A program made the translations under genes and the position numbers. The notes beneath the pieces were generated by a model. It worked only from the letters and a program-made list of their open reading frames with translations, ran no database searches and had not been told where the DNA came from. Below, one piece after another: positions 20,435-33,673 of a DNA stretch of 64,000 nucleotides. The stretch's first letter is position 1, and every line of letters begins with the position of its first letter. This DNA comes from Lotus japonicus (Eukaryota; Streptophyta; Magnoliopsida; Fabales; Fabaceae). Location of the stretch: NCBI RefSeq assembly GCF_012489685.1, contig NC_080043.1, positions 67,201,920 to 67,265,919 of the forward strand. The letters run 5' to 3'.

Positions 20435-21801
20435 TGTAAGACCCTAGTGTTTAGTTATCGATTAAATAATTTGATTCCTATTCACGCTTAGGTTTCAATA
20501 TATCGTGAAAGAAACTTGAACAAGTGTCTGCTGAATTGGAAGACTTTATGAAGAAGAAAGTTCAGGAAATGACTAATGATGGTACTATAGTCATTTTAAG
20601 TTATAGTTCAAGTCATTTCTACACCCGGCTAAGGTTGAGAGCGTCTGAAAAAGGCTATTTCCGCTCCTAGAGCTTTAAGCGAAATTCAAAATCGTTAGAA
20701 AAATAAGAACCTCCGAGTATTTTTCCCATGACCAGTGTTTCGCTACAGAACTCTAGACTATTCACACGATAGGTTTGGCTTTCCGGAAGTCCGTCGAAGC
20801 TAGGCTTTATCTTCTCGGGAACTTTAATTAAGACCCTGAATGAAGAGTTTTCCATTCGGAGCTTTTAACGAAGTTTCCATCTACAGTCACAATTCTTTCA
20901 ACAATTGCGATCTTTCTTCAGAAGAAAGTTTCTTCATCCGATGTCAACTGCAAAAAGTAAATTTCCGGCGTATTTTGATCCATACTGCGTTTATATCGTT
21001 TTCTTCAATTCATAGAACCTCATTTTGAGGTTTGGCATTCTATCGCCAAATATTCACTTCTTATCAGTAGATGAAAGTACCAGGAAGACCGGATTCGAGA
21101 AACCTCGAATTTTACTTTTTCGACCTCCGCTATAAAAGGCAGGAAATGAGAAAATATCTCATTTCCCACCCAATAGAGAGAGAGAGCTGTGAGTTTAGAG
21201 AAAGAGAGGGAGAGGATTTTCTTCGCGAGTTCTTGTATGATTAACCCGATTTTAGTTTCTTTGGATTCACAGCGAGGTAATCTTGTTATGTCATACCTTT
21301 GTTTCTACTTTCTGTTGATCTTAACTATGTCTTTCTGTGCTCAAAGTTTTGAGCATTTTTCAAAAACATCTTTTTAATTCGATTTCTTCTTTCAATCCTC
21401 TTCTATGCCTTTCCTGCGTTCCATATTCACCGCTGATGCGCTCAGATTTTCTCTGAGTCGCCGTGGATATGAAAAATAGTGGAAATTACCATTTTAATCA
21501 AAGTTTTACTTTTTGAACCAAAAATTCACGACTTAACCTAGTGCCTTTAGAATTAGTTGCTATAAACGACATTCTCTACGACCTTATCAAATTATTTTTA
21601 AAAAACTTCAACTTTGAGTTTTTGAGCCTAAAGTCTTGACCCAAATACCCCTATTTTCATTTCAATTCCTAAAGTTTTTCCGAGCATTGTTTTACCCTAG
21701 TTATACCCTTAGATCACATAGGAATTAAATTAGATCGAAGAAAAAAGCGACGAAATGCTAAAATTGCGGGGGAGTGGGCCGAGAGCATGTTTTGAGGGTG
21801 T
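20435..21801 (+). repeat. Gypsy-type LTR fragment A, left part
   Basis: Begins TGTAAGACCCTAG exactly where similarity to the transporter duplicates ends. It has a TATA-like TATAAAA at about 21132 followed by an AG-rich leader, as in a U3-R boundary. No coding region. I infer a Ty3/gypsy LTR whose remainder lies at 36060-39969. The outer flanks do not show a clear duplication, so the pairing is tentative. Confidence 0.45.
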
Positions 21802-22789
21802 GATGACCCGGGATTTAAGGCTATTTTCCTGGTTTATTTGCATGTAGTTTAATATAGTTTTTAGGATATTTCGGTCATTTTAGGACACTTTAGGCTTAGT
21901 TCATGCATTTTAATGTTTTCATTTAGTTTTAGTATTTTTCTATAGTTTTTATGTTATTTTTATAGATTTCATTAGGATTTAATCAAGTTATTTGAATGTG
22001 GTATCTTACTCTATCTTCTAGTTAATCTCTATTATTGGTTTTTAATTATTTTCCTTTATTAGTATTGTTATTTTAGGAGAAGATGTGGAATCAAGGAGCA
22101 AATCAAGGGAGAAAGCCAAGAATCTCGAAGTCTGGAGCAATCTGGATTTCTTTGCGTCGGTTTTGCGCCAATTTCCTCTTGCATCTCGCGCATTTACGCG
22201 AAGGAATTAGCTTCTGAAATATTTGCGCATTTGCGCGAAATAACAACCAGACTCTATTTAAGTGTTTTTTAACCTATTTTATGGATCTTTTCACGTTGAA
22301 ACATTTGGGGAGACCTTTGGAGGCAGAGCTCTGAGTTCTTTAGGATTCCTTACAGGTTTCTATTGTAATTTTGATGTTTTGCTACCTTTTTCTTGAATTG
22401 TTTCCTATGACTATGAGGAACTAATCCTCTCTTGTACTGGGGACATGGTGTAGTTTTCTCTAAACTATGTTTTGATACGTTTCAGTTATATATGAATGGT
22501 TATTTTAGTTCATGAATTTCTTCTTTACTTCTATTGAATCCAATCGCGAAAGGGTTTCATGCTATCGTTTGCACAATTGAGAAATTGGTAGATGATAGGG
22601 ATCTAGGAAGAAATTGAATAAGGGTCTCTACGCCTTAGGGATAAGGGTAGCAATTTATTTGTGTTTTCCTGAACATGAAATTGAATATCTAGTTAATTAG
22701 GATTAGGTACTAAGGAATTAGCTATCACTAATTAACTAGAAGGGGTGCTTGACTAAAGGATTAGCAAGTAAACATATAGGAAGAAAGAA
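21802..22789 (+). repeat. Gypsy-type LTR fragment B
   Basis: Starts TGATGACCCGGGATTTAAGG, close to the start of the solo LTR at 17001, and has the same layout of AT-rich U3 then a GC-richer leader. It is therefore probably a related Athila/Tat-type LTR. Its right end is missing, replaced by the truncated LTR of element 2. No gene. Confidence 0.5.
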
Positions 22790-23077
22790 ATCAAGTGAAC
22801 CAGGATAAAATCCTTGTGTGCTTTTCAAGTACAGTTGTAACAATTATCTGATTAGTGGATTGCCTTCATTCTAAGAAGGAAGAAATCACCTTCACGGGTG
22901 GACTGGACTAGCTTGAGTGATCATCAAGTGAACCAGGATAAAATCCTTGTGTGCTTTTCTATTCTCTTATCTTAAGCACTTTATTTGTTCTCGAAAGATT
23001 TGTCAAAATCTTAAGGTGGAAGTTTTATTCTGAAAACGCTATTCAAACCCCTCTTTCTACCGTTTTTCATACCTTCA
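22790..23077 (+). repeat. Truncated, rearranged 5' LTR of element 2
   Basis: Only the last part of the LTR remains. The block from TCAAGTGAACCAGG to GTGTGCTTTT occurs twice, at about 22791-22827 and 22925-22960, out of order with the sequence between. This indicates a local duplication joined at a short TTTC overlap. It ends in CA before the PBS at 23080-23091. Confidence 0.85.
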
Positions 23078-23135
23078 ATTGGTATCAGAGCGCAAGTTAT
23101 GATTACCACACCTAACAATGTTCAGTGATCCGGGC

Positions 23136-25253
23136 TGTAACACCCTCTAAACCCCGCATAATAATATATCATAAATCAGAGTAAAATGCATAACACAGAG
23201 GGTGTCACACTTATTCTCCAGAAACATAAATCAAAACACCTGTCATGCTCATAATAAATATATAAATTTTCCAACTTTAATGTCGCAACATCATATGCAT
23301 AGCACAGCGGATTTATTTCAACTCCAAAATTTAACATAAAGAGAGTTCATAGGTAACTCTTAACATCAAGGTACAAAACTAAACGTTTCCCGGTGTTACA
23401 TAACAGAGCATGACTCCCCTAACTAAACCGTAAATGAAAGACTAGCTCCTCCAACTAACCCTCGCGAGAAGCTCCACTATCTTCGGTACCTGAGCGATGT
23501 CGCATAGAACATCATTCCAACAGAAGGGTGAGAACTCATATCATATGGATAAGCATAATAATAAATAATGTAAAAGCTTATCTATGCTCCACATAAATTA
23601 CTCACATTCACTAACAAATAATAAATTATGTAATTTTAACATAATTAATCAAGTTCACAGTTATGGCAAATACTCCATAAATTATAGCTCAATTAGAACA
23701 TATATAATAGTCTCTAATTACCACCACATCAAATCTCTCCAAAAAATATCACCATAACACATATGACTCAAGTGAGACCCGTGCAAACGCCTTTGGTACC
23801 AAAGTTGTTATCCTTAGCGGTATCACCGCGTCCACTCCAGACAGATAACCACCAATAAAGCCCTCGCTCTAGGCTTCAAAACCACTCCAGTTTTGGGACA
23901 AGTCACTAGCCTCCACGAGAACTAGCAAACATTGCCTCTTGACAACTATGTAGTGTATTGTGCAAAACTCAACTAACATATGCATATTCAGACCATCTCC
24001 AAGTCCTAATTATTTTAGCATATTCATCACCAGTTGCACAAAACACATATTACATGTTATCAATTATACAACTTGCAATCACAACAACTTAGCATCTCAA
24101 ACATAACATCAATTCAGAAACAACATCATATAATGATTATTAAAAATAGATGTAAATTAAATATAATTCATATATAACAGGTTCTGCAACTATTTCCTAA
24201 AGACTGGATTTCTCTCTAAATTTTCCCAAAAACTCGCGACATGCTCATGCTCGCCATCTCGCGACATCTCACTGCACAACTCGCCATGTCGCGACATCTC
24301 ACGACATCTCCCTACGCAACTCGCCATGTCGCTGAATAACTCGCCATGTCGCGACATCTCACGACATCTCCCTACGCAACTCGCCATGTCGCGACATCTT
24401 GCGACATCTTCCTGCGCAACTCGCCATGTGCGCGCACCACACATCTAATGAACTATTAAACAGATGTAAATTATCAAATATACTCAGAAAATTAATATTT
24501 TTATCATGTTTCCGTATACACGTTTTGTAAACCTCTATAAATTTTCAAGTCACAATTCAAAGTACAAAAATCAGGAAAAATCGTACACTAACCGCAGTTC
24601 GTAAGAAACTGGACAGCTTAACCTATACTCACTAAAATACACATAACTCGAGCTACAGACGTCGAAATGACGTGAAACCAGTGGCAAAAGTTTCGTAACA
24701 GAAAACCCTACAACTTTTATGAAGACTACTTCTTCAAATTCGGCCATTAACATAGCACGAAAAAGGGTACAAGAGAACGTAAATTTCTGCGCATCATGCA
24801 AGCCTATCATCTACCCCCAAAATCATCTAAAAACCAAACCCTAACTATTTCAATTTGGGAATTTTTGCAACCTAGGGTTCCTAAATCATGCTTTCTATCA
24901 TTATCCACTATCATACCAATCCATAAAACATGAATTCAAACCCTTACCTCTTGTAGATCAGTTCTAAGTTTTCTCCTCTTTTCTCCTCTCCTTCTCTGCT
25001 TTCACGTGTTTCTTGTTCTGCTTCTCTTCTAATCCTTATTTTTTTTCTTTTCTTTCTTTCTATTTCACTCCTAACCCTTAAATAGCCATACAATGGGCCC
25101 CACTCTCAATTACTCACACTAAACCCTAAAACCTTATTTATCTATATCACATAATCACTTAATTATCTAATAAAATCACTTAATTACCATACACCATAAT
25201 ACTAATTAAAATAAAATAATAAATAACCTAATAACAGAAAATGGGGTGTTACA
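23136..25253 (-). mobile_element. Solo LTR inserted in the leader of element 2
   Basis: 2118 bp with inverted ends TGTAACACCC and GGGTGTTACA. It is flanked by CGGGC (23131-23135) and CGGGT (25254-25258), a 5-bp duplication with one C-to-T change. The uninterrupted site is in element 1 at about 472-483 (CCGGGCCGGTGTG). Ends of this kind are typical of Ty3/gypsy LTRs. A minus-strand TATTTAAG at 25077-25084 suggests leftward orientation. No internal genes remain. Confidence 0.88.
24236..24432. repeat. Tandem repeat of GTCGCGAC palindromes in the solo LTR
   Basis: Irregular copies of ACTCGCCATGTCGCGACATC with ACGACATCTCCCTACGCA spacers, about four to five units. Each unit carries the self-complementary GTCGCGAC or a variant. 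Confidence 0.7.
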
Positions 25254-25273
25254 CGGGTCGGTGTGAAAAACAA

Positions 25274-27163
25274 ATGGCTACCACCAGTGAGATGTAAAAA
25301 GATGGTTACAATGCAAAGCCTCCCATGTTCGATGGTCAAAGGTTCGAATATTGGAAAGACAGAATTGAAAGTTTCTTTCTGGGCTTCAATGCAGATCTCT
25401 GGGATATTATTGTGGATGGCTATGAGCGTCCAGTTGATGCAGATGAAAAGAAGATCTCCAGATCAGAGATGACTGCTGAGCAAAAGAAGCTTTACTCACA
25501 ACACCACAAAGCTAGGGCTATTCTTCTTAGTGCTATTTCCTATGAAGAGTACCAGAAGATTACAGATCGTGAGTTTGCCAAGGGCATCTTTGAATCCTAG
25601 AAGATGTCTCATGAAGGAAACAAGAAAGTGAAAGAGTCAAAGGCGCTGTCTTTGATCTAGAAGTATGAATCCTTCATCATGGAACCTAACGAGTCCATTG
25701 AGGATATGTTTTCCAGATTTTAGTTGCTTGTAGCTGGAATAAGACCTCTCAACAAAAGCTACACTACAAAAGATCATGTCATAATGGTCATCAGAAGTCT
25801 TCCTGAAAGCTGGATGCCTTTAGTGACTTCAATAGAGCTTACTAGAGATGTTGAGCGTATGAGTTTAGAAGAACTCATCAGCATACTAAAATGTCATGAG
25901 CTGAAGCGCTTAGAAATGCAAGATCTGAGGAAGAAATCTATAGCCTTGAAATCCAAATCTGAGAAGGCTAAATTTGAGAAGTCAAAAGCTCTCCAAGCTG
26001 AAGCAGAAGACTCTGATGAAGATGAGCTGACTCTGATCTCAAAAAGGCTCAACCGCATCTGGAAGCACAGGCAGAGCAAGTACAGAGGCTCTGGAAGGGC
26101 CAAAGGAAAGTCTGAATCCTCATCAGGCCAGAAGAAGTCCTCAATCAAGGAAGTCACATGTTTCGAGTGCAAAGAATTAGGGCACTACAAAAGTGACTGT
26201 CCAAAGCTGAAAAAGGGCAAGAAGCCAAAGAAGCACTTCAAGACAAAGAAAAGTCTGATGGTGACTTTTGACGAATCAGAGTCAGAGGATGTTGACTCTG
26301 ATGGTGAAGTTCAAGGACTCATGGCTTTTGTCAAAGACAAAGAAGCAGAGTCAAAAGATTCAACTGACTCTGACTCAGCATCAGAACAAGATCCTAACTC
26401 AGACGATGAAAATGAGGTATTCGCTTCTTTCTCAACCTCTGAACTAAAACATGCTTTGTCTGATATTATGGATAAGTATAACTCTTTATTGACTAAGCAT
26501 AAAAAGTTGAAAAAGGATTTCTCTGCTGCTTCTAAGACTCCTTCTGAACATGAGAAAATTATTTCTGAGTTGAAAAATGATAATCATGCTTTAGTGAACA
26601 CTAACTCTGTGCTTAAGAACCAGATTGCCAAGTTAGAAGAAGTAGTTGCTTGTGATGCCTCTGATAGTAAAAATGAATCTAAATATGAAAAATCCTTTCA
26701 AAGATTCCTGGCAAAAAGCGTAGACAGAAGCTTAATGGCTTCAATGATCTATGGCGTAAGCAGAAATGGAATGCATGGCATTGGCTATTCTAGACCCAAT
26801 AGAAATGAGCCTCCTATACCCAAGGCTAAATCCTTATATGAATGCTTTGTACCCTCTGGTACTATATTGCCTGAACCATTACCTGTTAAAGTTGCTAACC
26901 TCCCTCTAAAAAAGGGAACCTTCTCCATGTCTAAATATCATGCTAAAATTCCTTTACACTATCATGTTGAGAAACCCAAGGTGATCAGAACCTCTGAGGT
27001 AACTAACAAGAGAGGACCCAGAAAGTGGGTACCTAAAGATAAGATTATCTATGTTGCAGATATCCTTGATAGCTCCACTGAAACACCAATCATGGTATCT
27101 GGACAGTGGATGCTCGCGTCACATGACGGGAGAAAGGCGTATGTTCTAAGAGCTAAAACTTAA
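25274..27163 (+). pseudogene. gag pseudogene of element 2
   Basis: Aligned to element 1 gag from the same start, but with in-frame stops at 25295, 25598, 25658 and 25721. After the last stop the frame is open for 480 codons and keeps the zinc knuckle (CFECKELGHYKSDC). It ends at the same overlap with pol. At two of the stops (25658 and 25721) element 1 has CAA. A CAG-to-TAG change by deamination of methylated cytosine would explain these. Confidence 0.9.
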
Positions 27164-30107
27164 GCCTGGAGGCGAAGTTGACTTTGGTGGCAACGAAAAG
27201 GGTAAAATTGTTGGTACTTGTACTATTTGTGTTGATAGTAGTCTATGCATTGATAATGTTTTATTGGTAGACATTTATGAGATCAGATTATCTGAGTTGG
27301 AATCTCAGAATGTGAAGTGCCTTCTTTCTGTTAATGAGGAGCAATGGGTATGTCATAGAACAACATTTATAAGATCAGATTATCTGAGTTGGAATCTCAG
27401 AATGTGAAGTGCCTTCTTTCTGTTAATGAGGAGCAATGGGTATGTCATAGACGGTTAGGGCATGCCAGTATGAGAAAGATTTCTCAGGTGAGTAAGCTCA
27501 ACCTTGTCAGGGGCTTACCCACTCTGAAGTTCTCTTCAGATGCTCTTTGTGAAGCATGTCAGTAAGGCAAATTCACAAAAGTCCCTTTCAAGGCAAAGAA
27601 TGTTGTCTCTACCTCAAGGCCGTTGGAACTTCTGCATATCGACCTGTTTGGACCAGTGAAAACTGAGTCTATAGGTGGCAAGAGATATGGGATGATCATT
27701 GTTGACGACTATAGCCACTGGACATGGGTAAAATTTCTATCCCGCAAGGATGAGTCTCATTCTGTGTTCTCTACCTTCATAGCCCAAGTGCAAAACGAGA
27801 AGGCTTGTAGGATTGTGCGTGTCAGAAGTGACCATGGTGGAGAGTTTGAGAATGACAAGTTTGAGAGTCTGTTTGATTCCTATGGAATTGCACATGATTT
27901 CTCTTGTCCCATAACTCCTCAACAAAATGGAGTTGTTGAGAGGAAGAACAGAACTCTTCAGGAGATGGCTAGAACCATGCTCCAAGAAACTGGCATGGCT
28001 AAGCACTTTTGGGCAGAGGTAGTAAACACAACATGTTACATTCAGAACAGAATCTCTGTGAGACCAATTCTGAATAAGACTCGTTATGAATTGTGGAAGA
28101 AAATAAAACCCAACATTTCTTATTTTCATCCTTTTGGTTGTGTTTGTTATGTTCTAAACACTAAGGATAGATTGTATAAATTTGATGCTAAGTCTTCTAA
28201 ATGTCTATTACTTGGTTACTCTGATCGATCTAAAGGTTTCAGATTTTATAATACTGATGCTAAAACTATTGAAGAATCTATTAATGTTAGATTTGATGAT
28301 AAGCTTGACTCTGATCAGTCAAAGCTAGTTGAGAAGTTTGCAGATTTAAGCATAAATGTTCCTGACAAAGGCAAAGCTCCAGAGGAAGCTGAGCCAGAGG
28401 AAGATGAACCAGAAGAAGCTGGTCCCTCTGATTCACAGTCTCAGAAGAAAAGCAGAATCACTGTAGCTCATCCTAAGAAATTGATTCTGGGTAAGAAAGA
28501 TGAACCAGTCAGAACCAGATCAGCCTTCAGACCATCTGAAGAGACCTTGCTCAGTTTGAAATCATTGGTGTCCTTAATTGAACCCAAGTCAATTGATGAA
28601 GCTCTTCAAGACAAGGACTGAATTCTGGCTATGGAAGAAGAACTGAATCAATTTTCCAAAAATGATGTTTGGAGCCTAGTGAAGAAACCTCAAAGCGTTC
28701 ATGTGATTGGAACCAAATGGGTGTTCAGAAACAAGCTGAATGAGAAAGGAGATGTAGTCAGAAACAAGGCAAGGCTAGTTGCTCAAGGCTACAGTCAGCA
28801 GGAAGGAATAGACTATACTGAAACATGTGCTCCAGTAGCAAGACTAGAAGCAATCAGACTGCTGATCTCTTTCTCAGAGAATCACAACATAATTCTTCAT
28901 CAGATGGATGTTAATAGTACCTTCCTAAATGGTTACATCTCAGAGGAAGTATATGTTCATCAACCACCAGGTTTTGAAGATGAGAAGAACCCTGACCATG
29001 TTTTCAAATTGAAGAAATCTCTCTATGGTCTGAAGCAAGCTCCCAGAGCATGGTATGAGAGACTCAGCTCATTCCTTCTGGAAAATGAGTTTGTAAGGGG
29101 TAAAGTAGATACAAATCTCTTTTGCAAATCTTACAAAGATGATATCTTAATTTTGCAAATTTATGTTGATGATATTATATTTGGTTCTGCTAATCAATCT
29201 CTATGCAAAGAATTTTTTGAGATGATGCAGGCTGAATTTGAAATGTGTATGATGGGAGAACTCAAGTACTTTCTGGGTATACAAGTTGATCAAACACCAG
29301 AAGGAACGTACATCCATCAGAGCAAGTACACGAAAGAACTTCTGAAGAAGTTCAACATGACAGAATCTACAATTGCTAAGACTCCAATGCATCCTACATG
29401 CATCCTGGAGAAAGAAGATGCAAGTGGTAAAGTTTGTCAGAAGCTCTATCTGGTATGATAGGATCACTTCTATACTTAACTGCATCTATGCCAGATATTC
29501 TGTTTAGTGTTCATCTATGTGCTTGTTTCCAATCAGATTCGAGGGAAACCCATTTAACTCCTGTTAAGAGGATCCTGAGATATCTGAAAGGCACCACTAA
29601 CCTTGGCTTGATGTATAAGAAAACATCAGAGTATAAGCTTTCAGGTTACTGTGATGCTGATTATGCTGGAGATAGAACAGAGAGAAAAAGCACTTCTGGA
29701 AATTGTCAATTTCTGGGAAGTAACTTAGTCTCATGGGCAAGAAAGAGGCAATCAACCATTGCACTAACCACTGCAGAGGCAGAATATATTTCAGCAGCAA
29801 TTTGCAGCACTCAGATGCTCTGGATGAAACATCAGCTGGAGGATTATCAAATCCTTGAGAGCAACATCCCAATCTATTGTGAGACACTGCTGCAATCTCA
29901 CTGAGTAAGAATCCTATCTTACACTCAAGGGCAAAACACATTGAGGTAAAGTATCATTTTATTAGAGATTATGTTCAAAAGGGCGTACTTCTTCTGAAGT
30001 TTGTTGATACTGACCATCAATGGGCAGATATCTTTACAAAGCCCTTAGCAGAAGATAGATTTAATTTCATTCTGAAAAATTTGAATATGGACTTTTGTCC
30101 AGCATGA
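27051..30107 (+). pseudogene. pol pseudogene of element 2
   Basis: Clear homology to element 1 pol throughout, but disabled. The segment between protease and integrase is partly deleted and contains a 92-bp tandem duplication (27271 and 27363). Stops lie at about 27563 and 28619-28621 (TGG to TGA). Small deletions near 29450 and 29882 shift the frame in RT and RNase H. Catalytic motifs such as RSDHGGEF and YVDD can still be read in separate open pieces. Confidence 0.92.
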
Positions 30108-30549
30108 AGATGGATCAGAACCTCTGACTATGATGCTTCTTTATCAGAATATGTCTAGTTCAGAAGGTAACTCCATCAGAGTTTAAGTACCCATTGGTGC
30201 TCACTCTGAAGCTGAGACAGTAAACGTGTGTCAGTAGCTATGATACATCGTTCCTTGTGCCCGTGCTGACCGTCTGTCGTAATGAGTGTTGATATGCTTC
30301 TCTCCATCGTATAATATGTGTATTAACTGTTGCTATGAAGTCTTTAATTTTTAACCGTTGATTTTACTTTGCTTTTTAATAAACAACGATTATTTTCAAC
30401 AAAAAAAACCCACTATACACACACGTTCTCCATCACTTACTGCTTTACTCTCTCTCTCTCTTCGGTTTGCAAAATCCCTTAATCCCCACGATCTCTCTCT
30501 CTCTTCATTCATCCACTCTCTTCTACCCAAACCTTCAACCGCTTCAGAG

Positions 30550-33455
30550 ATGGTGAAATCTAACAGAGGTGAAACTGCGGATGGAAGAAGATTTCCAGTC
30601 ATGGAAGTAGGTCAGATTACCGGCCAATCGAGCTCTGCAACACAACGAAATCAATCAGAAGCTCAAGCTACAGGGCAGATGATTCCTCTTGCACAAAGGG
30701 GTTGTGCCGTTACGTGTGTCTACTCTCCTGATGAACTCCAGGTTCTTGCTGAATGGAGATTCGACCTTGACAACATTGCTGCAAATGGGTTTGATCTTCG
30801 TCCTGAAGTTAAAGCTCAAGGCTGGGAAGAATACTTCAACAAGCTTCGTGGTCCGGTCTACATCAAGTTGGTAAAGGAATTCTGGAAATATGCCGACTGT
30901 GATGACAATCAAGTAGTCTCATACATTGCTGGCAGAAGAATCATCATCACAGAGAAATCAATTGTTGATCTTCTGGGTGAGCACACTGGCACAAGCTACA
31001 GATTCCAACTGACGGAATCAAAGGTGAAACCCAAGACCAAAGAAGGTACCAACAAAGCTCTCTACACAAACTATAAGCCAGGCAAGAGTGACTACAAAGT
31101 AGTAGAACTTCATCCTAAGCTGAGGATCTGGCACAAGATTCTTCTTCATTGCATCAATCAGAGACCAAAGGGAAGCTCTCCAGACTACATCAACTTTTGT
31201 CAGAAAGTGATGCTCTTCTTCATTCAGGATCGCAAGAAGATCTGCATTCCCTTCTTCCTGTTCTCTTACCTCAAAGAATGCATCATAAAGTCCAGAACAT
31301 CTACTTCTCTAAAGTCTGCTATCAGATACATTCCTTTTGGAAGATTGCTCTCAGGCCTCTTCATTGAAAGCAAGTTGATAGAAGATCTGACTAAGGCAGG
31401 CTGCACAGAGGATCTGACAACTGTTGTTGGTGATGTCTTCACCTCCACATCCATGAAGAAGATGGGATTGATCAAGATAAAGGTTGCACCTGATCATGAA
31501 GATACCTCTGATGAAGTCAGACAGAGAAGAGTCCCTCTGATCAATTACCCTCTGTGGTCCCAAGCTGATGATCCAGTTGCTATATTGCACTATCTAGATG
31601 ACTTGAGGCAACAAGGTTATGAAATAGATGTGGACGAGTTCTTCAGAACCCTGCCACCAGCTCCAGAGTTTGATTCTCCTCCCAAGAAGAAGAAGAAGAG
31701 AAAAATAATTATTGAGGAATCCTCTGAAGAGTCTGATCCCTCTGACGGTGTTGATCAGAAGAAGAAGAAGAATGACAAGCTTAAGAGGAAGCATGAGGAA
31801 CCCACCAAACCAGATGCTTCATCTGATGGTGATGATGATGATGCTCCTCCACCAAAGAAGAAAAAGAAGCAAGTGAGAATAATGGAGAAGCCAACCCGTG
31901 TGGAACCAGCTGTTGAAGTAACCAGTACTGAGGCTTCTGCTAGGGTTACTCGGTCTGCAGTGAGATCATCAAGTAAGTCTGTTGTTACATTTATTGGTGA
32001 TGATTTAAGCGCATTTGATGCACTCTCAATCTCTTCACTTCTTAACCGTACTGCTACCCCACTCTCTCCCGTTCAAGAGTCTCAACCAGCTGAACAAACC
32101 ACTTCTCCACCCACTTCACCTAGATCTTCATTTTTCCAACCTTCTCATGAAGAAGCACCTCTTTGGAACATGCTTCAGACTCCTAGACCCTCTGAACCTA
32201 CCTCACCTATAACCATTCAATATAACCCACAAGCTTCTGAACCCATTATTTCAGATTCATCTCACCATGAACCCAGAACCTCTGATCACTCTGTCCTCAA
32301 AGCATCAAATCATCAGGTTCGCAAAACAACCGATACAGAAAATACAACTCGTTTTCCCTCTGTATCTTTTCCCACAAATGTTGCTAACTCCTCACCCTCA
32401 AATAACTCTGAATCCATTCGCAAATTTGATCAAATTGCGAAAGAAAAAAAGTCTGCAATTCCTGAGTACTACCATACTGTACCTAGCCCAAGGAGATACC
32501 CTGGACCTAGACCAGAACCTCTAGTTGATCCAGACCATCCAATTCCAGTAGTCCCTCTGAATGCAGCATCTCCTTCATCTCAACTCATCCAACCAGCACT
32601 TCCCTCACAACCAGAACTTGTTCAACCAGAACCTGTTCAACCAGAAAACTCCGTATCTAACCATTCCTCGGTTAGATCTCCAAAACCTGAGGTTGAAACC
32701 TCTCAGCCTAACCTTGAGATCAACACTTCAAATGTCCAAACTTTAGATGTTGGTTCTCCTCAAGGTGTTTCTGAGGCCAATAGCAGTAACCGCCCCACTT
32801 CTCCTGAAACCAATCTCTCCATGTTCCCTATACATATCTCAAACCAAACTCCCTTCTGGAGTGCATCAGCGTGTTTAATTATGAAGCATCATTAATGATT
32901 CTCAATGTGCAAGGTCACACTGACCTTAATGAGAATCCTGACTCTGTTGCTGAAGAATGGGATCATCTGAGTAATTGGATGATTGCTCAAGTTCCTATTA
33001 TGATGAGTCATCTCACAGCTGAAAGGGATCAAAGAATTGAAGCTGTCAGGCAGCGTTTCAACAGAAGAGTGGCTATGCATGAACAACAGCTAAGGGTTGA
33101 GTTACTTGAAGCTATTGAGGAAGCAAGAAAGAAGAAAGAACAAGCAGAAGAAGCTGCACTCCTAGAAGCTGAACAAATTGAAAATGCAAAGTTAGCAGCT
33201 CTGAAAGAAGCTGAAAGGCTACAGGCTGAAGCTGAAGCTCTCAGAGGTCAAGTTCTTGCACCAATGCCTTTCACAAGTGATGCTTCACAATCCAGTCAAG
33301 CTCCTCACCCTGCTCAGGATGTTCCATCTACTTCTACTCAGCCAAGTTCTTCCATACTTGATATTTTGGAACAACGTCTCAACACTCATGAGACTCTCCT
33401 GGTCAACATGAATCAAGCACTTCAAGAGCTCCTGCGTCGCACTGCCAAACCTTAG
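30550..33455 (+). pseudogene. ORF3 (env-like) pseudogene of element 2
   Basis: Homologous to 5837-8695. The first roughly 770 codons are open, with the conserved globular region, Lys-rich clusters and Pro/Ser-rich middle. A frameshift near 32850-32870 separates the coiled-coil C-terminus, which runs in another frame to 33455. Several length differences from element 1 lie in the low-complexity middle, in contrast to the indel-free antisense ORF next door. Confidence 0.88.
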
Positions 33456-33673
33456 TTTTAGGATCTCTATCGTTTTTCTTCTTTAAGTTGATAATATTTT
33501 AGCTTTTTGTTCTCTTACCTTCAAGATATTTGCTTCTATGTTTTATATCTATTTATTTCCTTAAGTGATTGTTTATTTCCTGTTTCTTATTGCATTTATC
33601 ATAACATATGTTTGAAAACTTTTTCTTTATATATATATAATCATTACATATTACATCATACATCTACATTACT

